Of a stretch of DNA of 33,617 bases, positions 31,201 through 33,617 are shown in pieces. The number at the start of each line of letters is the position of its first letter. Positions within the stretch are counted from its first letter, which is position 1. The stretch comes from Loigolactobacillus bifermentans DSM 20003. Its GTDB lineage: Bacteria; Bacillota; Bacilli; Lactobacillales; Lactobacillaceae. The notes below the pieces were generated by a model. The model was not told where the DNA came from and did not search any database. It worked only from the letters and a program-made list of their open reading frames with translations. The translations under genes were made by a program, and so were the position numbers. Where the stretch lies: the NCBI RefSeq assembly GCF_001434575.1, contig NZ_AZDA01000005.1:1-33617 (forward strand). The letters run 5' to 3'.

Positions 31201-32124
31201 ACGTTACAAGGGCTCGTCAGTCAAATGCAAACCTTACATGATGGTTTAGTTGATGCCAGCAGTGGCATTACCAAGATCAATAAAGGGGTCGGCAGTGCTG
31301 ATGACTACTTAACCGGCTTGAAAGGTTCAGATGCAGCGAAGACTTATTATGTACCGAAGTCTGTTTTGAAGGGCAAAACGTACAAGCAAGCCTTAGACAC
31401 TTACTTATCTGAAGATCATAAAGCGGCTAAGTTTACCATTGTGTTGGATTCTAATCCAAGTTCTGCTAAATCAATGGCTCGCATCGATAAGTTACAGACC
31501 CAAGTTCAAAATGAATTAAAAGGGACCCCACTTGCAGGCGCCAAAGTCGCCATTGGTGGGCAAACGGCTTCCATCAGTGATACCCACCATATTGCCAGCA
31601 GCGACTTCTTACGCACAGCGGCCATTATGTTAGTTGGGATTCTGATCGCCTTAATGTTCATTACCCGGTCTATCTTACAACCGTTCTACATTTTAGGGAC
31701 GTTGATCTTAGCTTATATCACATCCTTAAGCTTGACCCGTTGGTTGAGTACGGCGTTCTTAGGTCAAAATATGTTGACTTGGAATACACCATTCTTCTCA
31801 TTTGTCATGCTGATTGCCTTAGGGGTTGATTACAGCATCTTCTTGATGATGAAGTACCGTGAATTCGGTGTAAATGGTGGCACACCAAGTGAACGGATTA
31901 CAGCAGCAGCCAGCGTCATTGGTGCCGTGGTGATTTCCGCTGCGATTATCCTAAGTGGGACCTTCGCTGCCTTAATGCCATCTGGTGTATTAACGTTGAT
32001 CCAAGTGGCGTTAGCCGTGATTATTGGCTTAGTGATCTTGGTGATCATCTTACCAATGGTGATTTCCAGTTTGATTCGTTTAACGTATCCACTATCCGAT
32101 AAGTTAAATGAAAAACGCAAATAA
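28201..32124 (+). CDS. MMPL-family RND transporter with YhgE-like repeat domain
   Basis: A 1307-residue membrane protein. After a first membrane segment (ALIAWIVVVVLALVMMP, residues 10-26) and an exterior domain, about six segments follow between residues 180 and 390, including GIGTDYNILLYDQFKEEL, the MMPL proton-relay-type motif. Residues ~480-1040 form a very long exterior insertion rich in SG-x-x-L heptads (LASGANTLSGGLNTL, ASGATQLGNKAP, and many more) as in YhgE/Pip proteins, likely coiled coil. A second set of about five segments starts near 1135 with ALGVDYSIFLMMKYREFG. The likely role is export of lipids or hydrophobic compounds across the envelope; the substrate is unknown. Confidence 0.88.
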   Translation: MKRFLERHGGALIAWIVVVVLALVMMPNTTRLIREYGQTKIPASAQSQVADTIQNGWGRGQGNTRQVVVVFNNGKHALTATQKENIAQTIQNFRDNQKHYHIKDVLAASDNAETKKQLVSKDKSTELVQLLVSKKDTVRQMNADITKAAKTNGVKTYVTGSDILNDDFDKATADGIKKTEVIAAVFIFIVLIIVFRSPIVPVISLLTVGVSVLTSLSIVMNLVDYFGFPLSSFTQVFMVVVLFGIGTDYNILLYDQFKEELSSGASAVAATKKARRIAGRTILYSGSSVLIGFTALALAKFSIYRSAVGVAVGVAVLLLVLLTLNPFFMAMLGQKMFWPIKGFKGGSTSRLWHGLSRRSVFHPFISLAIVLVVTVPFLFMYSNHLNYDTLDELSDSLPAKQGFHVVQDHFSKGTAEPSTLYIKSSHNLSQEQYLKLIDQVTKKLQKADGVKTVASVTQPGGSAISKLYVNNQLGTVTKGMKSAGKGLNKVNKGLNTASDKLGSSNMSSGLSSVQQLIDGTDQLTTGSKQISSGAGQLASGANTLSGGLNTLNSSTGTLAAGVTELTSGAYVLDNGLGQYTSGVSSLNSGLGTLANNSSKLTAGVNTLSSAGQQLPLAVAGLTAYNTQINKGVGTIMSSLNAQQSKMNDLSSGVSQLNSLASQAAALKKQVDQAKQIEPELTKMMTLLNSLQSAKSQISSLQTKANTLKSTQSTLKTALTSIGTHDASAIGADKTIVAAAQKIVDDDSATAASKAQAQTIITTANNNVNNNLSTNVKTLSSLNQQMSNLEVPDMSGLNSLVDQLPSDSQISSLKQQLSSMTTMLDNADKMLSATSDLSAETKQLNQLPTMLSQLTSGLSQLQTASGSAASVAQQLNSQVNGSGVDTSSAATIQATIGNSQFTSQISQLTSGLQQYISGVDQAATGASTLNASSSALQSGANQLAGGLNQMNQKVPALTSGVSQLATGANQLASGATQLGNKAPQLTAGLIQVNNGQRTMYTTLQGLVSQMQTLHDGLVDASSGITKINKGVGSADDYLTGLKGSDAAKTYYVPKSVLKGKTYKQALDTYLSEDHKAAKFTIVLDSNPSSAKSMARIDKLQTQVQNELKGTPLAGAKVAIGGQTASISDTHHIASSDFLRTAAIMLVGILIALMFITRSILQPFYILGTLILAYITSLSLTRWLSTAFLGQNMLTWNTPFFSFVMLIALGVDYSIFLMMKYREFGVNGGTPSERITAAASVIGAVVISAAIILSGTFAALMPSGVLTLIQVALAVIIGLVILVIILPMVISSLIRLTYPLSDKLNEKRK

Positions 32125-32173
32125 GCGCAAATAAAAAATCGAGGCAATTGTCTCGATTTTTTATTTGCGCTTA
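32122..32173. terminator. 52-base perfect dyad, terminator shared by MMPL and perR genes
   Basis: Arms 32122-32143 and 32152-32173 are exact complements over 22 bp around an 8-base centre (GCAATTGT). The MMPL stop codon TAA is the first triplet of one arm and the perR stop codon the mirror triplet of the other. Six T residues inside each arm and a further T run outside make a bidirectional terminator. Confidence 0.92.
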
Positions 32174-32635
32174 TTTTTTGGGGTTAATGCGGAGTTTCTT
32201 TTGGCAATCTGGGCATAAGCCGTAAACTTCCATGTGGTTACCAGAAATCAAGTAACCAGTTAATTCCGCTGTTTGACTTTCAAGCCGATTTTCGTCTTCT
32301 TTGAAGCCAGGATAAGCAACGTCCACGATTTTGCCACAATTGGTACAAATGGCATGATAGTGGGGATCACCAAAGTAATCGTAATGGGTACTGCCATCAC
32401 CATTTTGTAATTCCACCACTAAGCCTAATTCAACAAATGTGTTTAATGTATTGTAAATCGTAGCTGCACCTAAGTTTGGGAGTTGCTTGCTTAAAGCAGC
32501 TCGAATCGTTTCCACTGAGGGATGATTATGGTGACTGGCGAGGTAAGCTAAGATAATATGCCGCTGCGGTGTCACCCGTAAGCTATGTTCTTTCAGGACT
32601 TGCAACGTTTCGGCCATAATATCATTCGTAGCCAC
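32171..32635 (-). CDS. perR: Fur-family peroxide regulator PerR
   Basis: This 154-residue regulator senses peroxide and Fe/Mn. It carries all the PerR metal ligands: His38, Asp86, His92, His94 and Asp105 (the aspartate that separates PerR from Fur, in GKIVDVAYPG), plus the structural zinc cysteines 97/100 and 141/144. The N-terminal winged helix is LRVTPQRHIILAYLASHHNH, ATIYNTLNTFVELGLV. The start is GTG 32635, preceded by AAGGAAGG; ATG 32617 has no such site. The gene is divergent from a VIT-family transporter, with a Fur-type box between them. The lactobacillus proteins of this type may respond to manganese as well as iron. Confidence 0.92.
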   Translation of the reverse strand: MATNDIMAETLQVLKEHSLRVTPQRHIILAYLASHHNHPSVETIRAALSKQLPNLGAATIYNTLNTFVELGLVVELQNGDGSTHYDYFGDPHYHAICTNCGKIVDVAYPGFKEDENRLESQTAELTGYLISGNHMEVYGLCPDCQKKLRINPKK

Positions 32636-32750
32636 AGCAATCCTTCCTTTCTAAAAGTAAATTATCGCTATCCTTATTAAACAACTTTATGAGAACAATT
32701 CCAAGTTAATAACTTGACTTAACTGAAAAAACTTTTCAATTAGCCGCCAC

Positions 32751-32784
32751 TAAAGAACTTTCACATTTTTTTCTAAAGTACTTT
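32751..32784 (+). promoter_or_regulatory. Paired TAAAGWACTTT motifs upstream of the VIT gene
   Basis: TAAAGAACTTT (32751-32761) and TAAAGTACTTT (32774-32784) are near-identical 11-mers 23 bp apart, the second containing the palindrome AAAGTACTTT and overlapping the -35 box. They may be operator half-sites for an unidentified regulator. Confidence 0.35.
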
Positions 32785-32810
32785 ACTTTTGTTCTGTAAA
32801 AATTTATACT
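32782..32810 (+). promoter_or_regulatory. VIT gene promoter
   Basis: TTTACT (32782-32787) and TATACT (32805-32810), 17 bp apart. The predicted start is near 32817. The perR promoter on the other strand within 32636-32780 could not be placed with confidence. Confidence 0.6.
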
Positions 32811-32823
32811 TTATTCGATAGCA

Positions 32824-32836
32824 AATGATAATCATT
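32824..32836 (+). promoter_or_regulatory. Fur-type box downstream of the VIT promoter
   Basis: AATGATAATCATT is a perfect 6-1-6 palindrome; the surrounding 19-mer (32821-32839) matches the Fur consensus GATAATGATAATCATTATC at 15 of 19 positions. It lies about 7-20 bases after the predicted transcription start, a repressing position, and between perR and the transporter. Confidence 0.65.
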
Positions 32837-32903
32837 CTAAAAAAGGATTCAATTCAAAGTCGAATTCAGTTTTAGTCATTAAAGAGAGATTGGGGATTTT
32901 ACA

Positions 32904-33581
32904 ATGCAAGCAGCTAAGAAGCAACAAAGCCTGGCCGCAAAAGTGAATATTATCCGGGCGCTGGTCATGGGTGCCAATGACGGTATTTTATCTGTTGCTG
33001 GGATCGTCATCGGGGTTGCCGGTGCCACCAGCCATAGTGGTGCGATCTTTTTAGCTGGGATTGCTGGGATGTTGGCCGGTACGATCTCAATGGCGATGGG
33101 GGAATGGGTTTCCGTTAGCACACAGCGTGACACCGAGCGTCGCGCGGTTGAACGCGAATCTGCGGCTTTGGATGATCATTATGAAGCAGAAGTCACTTAT
33201 ATTCAGAAAAAGTATGAAAAAACCGGTATTTCCAGTGAATTGGCTGCTAAGGCAGCTCGAGAAATGCTTCAGAAAGACCCTTTAAAAGTTGCCGTTCGTG
33301 AACGATATGGGTTTGATTCACAAGAAAAAACCAGTGCCTTGGCGGCGGCGATTGCATCTATGATCGCCTTTCCAACCGGCTCGGTGTTGCCCTTATTATC
33401 CATTACGCTTTTCCCTGATCAGATTCGCATTGTGGCAACCTTTATTGCGGTTGTGGTGGCATTAACAGTCACCGGCTATGCTGCGGCTGCGTTAGGCAAG
33501 TCAAATCGTTGGCGTTCGGTTTTGCGCAACGTTGTGTCAGGTATTTTAACCATGATCATTACCCTGAATTATTCACCATAA
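32904..33581 (+). CDS. VIT1/CCC1-family metal transporter, 3' end replaced
   Basis: VIT-family proteins move Fe(II) or Mn(II) out of the cytoplasm or into stores. The 225-residue reading has the standard opening (IIRALVMGANDGILSVAGIVIGVAGA), GAIFLAGIAGMLAGTISMAMGEWVSVSTQRDTERRAVERE, represented by GMLAGTISMAMGEWVS and QRDTERRAVERE, a cytoplasmic helical region with EAEVTYIQKKYE, and later segments ending LRNVVSGILTMIIT. The final five codons, LNYSP and stop, lie within the 48-bp terminal repeat (33563-33610), so the normal last residues of the final membrane segment have been replaced. About 5-10 native residues are probably missing. Confidence 0.85.
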   Translation: MQAAKKQQSLAAKVNIIRALVMGANDGILSVAGIVIGVAGATSHSGAIFLAGIAGMLAGTISMAMGEWVSVSTQRDTERRAVERESAALDDHYEAEVTYIQKKYEKTGISSELAAKAAREMLQKDPLKVAVRERYGFDSQEKTSALAAAIASMIAFPTGSVLPLLSITLFPDQIRIVATFIAVVVALTVTGYAAAALGKSNRWRSVLRNVVSGILTMIITLNYSP

Positions 33582-33610
33582 GTTCTCCAAGTACAGTGTC
33601 ACCCCGGTAT
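33563..33610. repeat. 48-bp inverted terminal repeat, right copy
   Basis: Exact reverse complement of bases 1-48, starting at the third base of an ACC codon in the VIT gene. Seven further bases (33611-33617, CATGGGC) follow and would extend the left end by GCCCATG. The junction interrupts a conserved reading frame, so this copy is the foreign one. Confidence 0.95.
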
Positions 33611-33617
33611 CATGGGC

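Noticed and set aside
28201-32124. Tandem DNA repeats in the MMPL gene
   Set aside because: The repetition is at the protein level (heptads); the codons vary, so there is no true DNA repeat array.

Overview
The window is about 33.6 kb of ordinary, gene-dense chromosome from a low-to-mid GC Firmicute, almost certainly a member of the Lactobacillaceae; the genus cannot be fixed by eye. The evidence is the gene order rsmG - parB - DUF951 - ychF - DUF1129 - guaB, strong purine-rich ribosome binding sites, a T-box leader, a PerR-type regulator, and several lactobacillus-type families (PadR/DUF1700/DUF4097 operon, MMPL protein with YhgE-like repeats). There is no rRNA, tRNA, CRISPR array, phage gene or transposase.

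Layout: (1) 1-912, a small membrane peptide and an unknown basic protein, then tandem terminators and a very short ORF. (2) 913-2733 (-), a PadR / DUF1700 / DUF4097 operon, divergent from (3) 2907-6604 (+), rsmG, a lone parB, DUF951, the ychF GTPase and a DUF1129 membrane protein. (4) 6838-9597 (+), guaB behind two PurBox-like motifs, a YjjG-type HAD phosphatase and an unknown acidic protein. (5) 9659-11662, a YeiH-family exporter (-) divergent from its likely LysR regulator (+). (6) 11718-14483 (+), a copper operon copA-copZ with two operator palindromes. (7) 14629-15543 (+), a TDT-family transporter. (8) 15574-17977 (-), the ferrous iron operon feoA-feoB-Cys-rich protein. (9) 18267-20345 (+), a PH/SHOCT-like protein behind a WalR-type direct repeat, a SUKH-like protein and a YihY/BrkB membrane protein. 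(10) 20305-21590 (-), a ribokinase and a small SHOCT membrane protein. (11) 21919-24696 (+), a large P2-type ATPase with Na,K-ATPase-like ion-site motifs. (12) 24736-26628 (+), T-box leader, tyrA and aroK. (13) 26689-27963 (-), hflX. (14) 28201-32124 (+), a 1307-residue MMPL protein. (15) 32171-32635 (-) perR, divergent from (16) 32904-33581 (+), a VIT-family metal transporter cut at its 3' end.

A theme is metal homeostasis: copper efflux (copAZ), ferrous uptake (feoAB), a VIT transporter, PerR and a large cation ATPase, with Fur/PerR-like or copper-type operators at two or three of the promoters. The rest is housekeeping: 16S rRNA methylation, chromosome organisation, GMP synthesis, tyrosine/shikimate metabolism and ribosome-associated GTPases.

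The strangest structural signal is at the two ends: bases 1-48 are an exact reverse complement of 33563-33610, and the right-hand copy begins inside the last transmembrane segment of the VIT gene, replacing its normal C-terminus. This looks like a fold-back junction (amplification or assembly chimera, or a real rearrangement breakpoint), so the last about 55 bases should not be trusted as native sequence. I saw no convincing new defence or mobile system. The most interesting biology is regulatory: a 34-bp dyad holding both -35 boxes of the divergent padR and rsmG-parB promoters, an orphan ParB without ParA or the ParA-activating N-terminus, paired palindromes at the MMPL promoter, and a Fur-type box just downstream of the VIT promoter beside perR.
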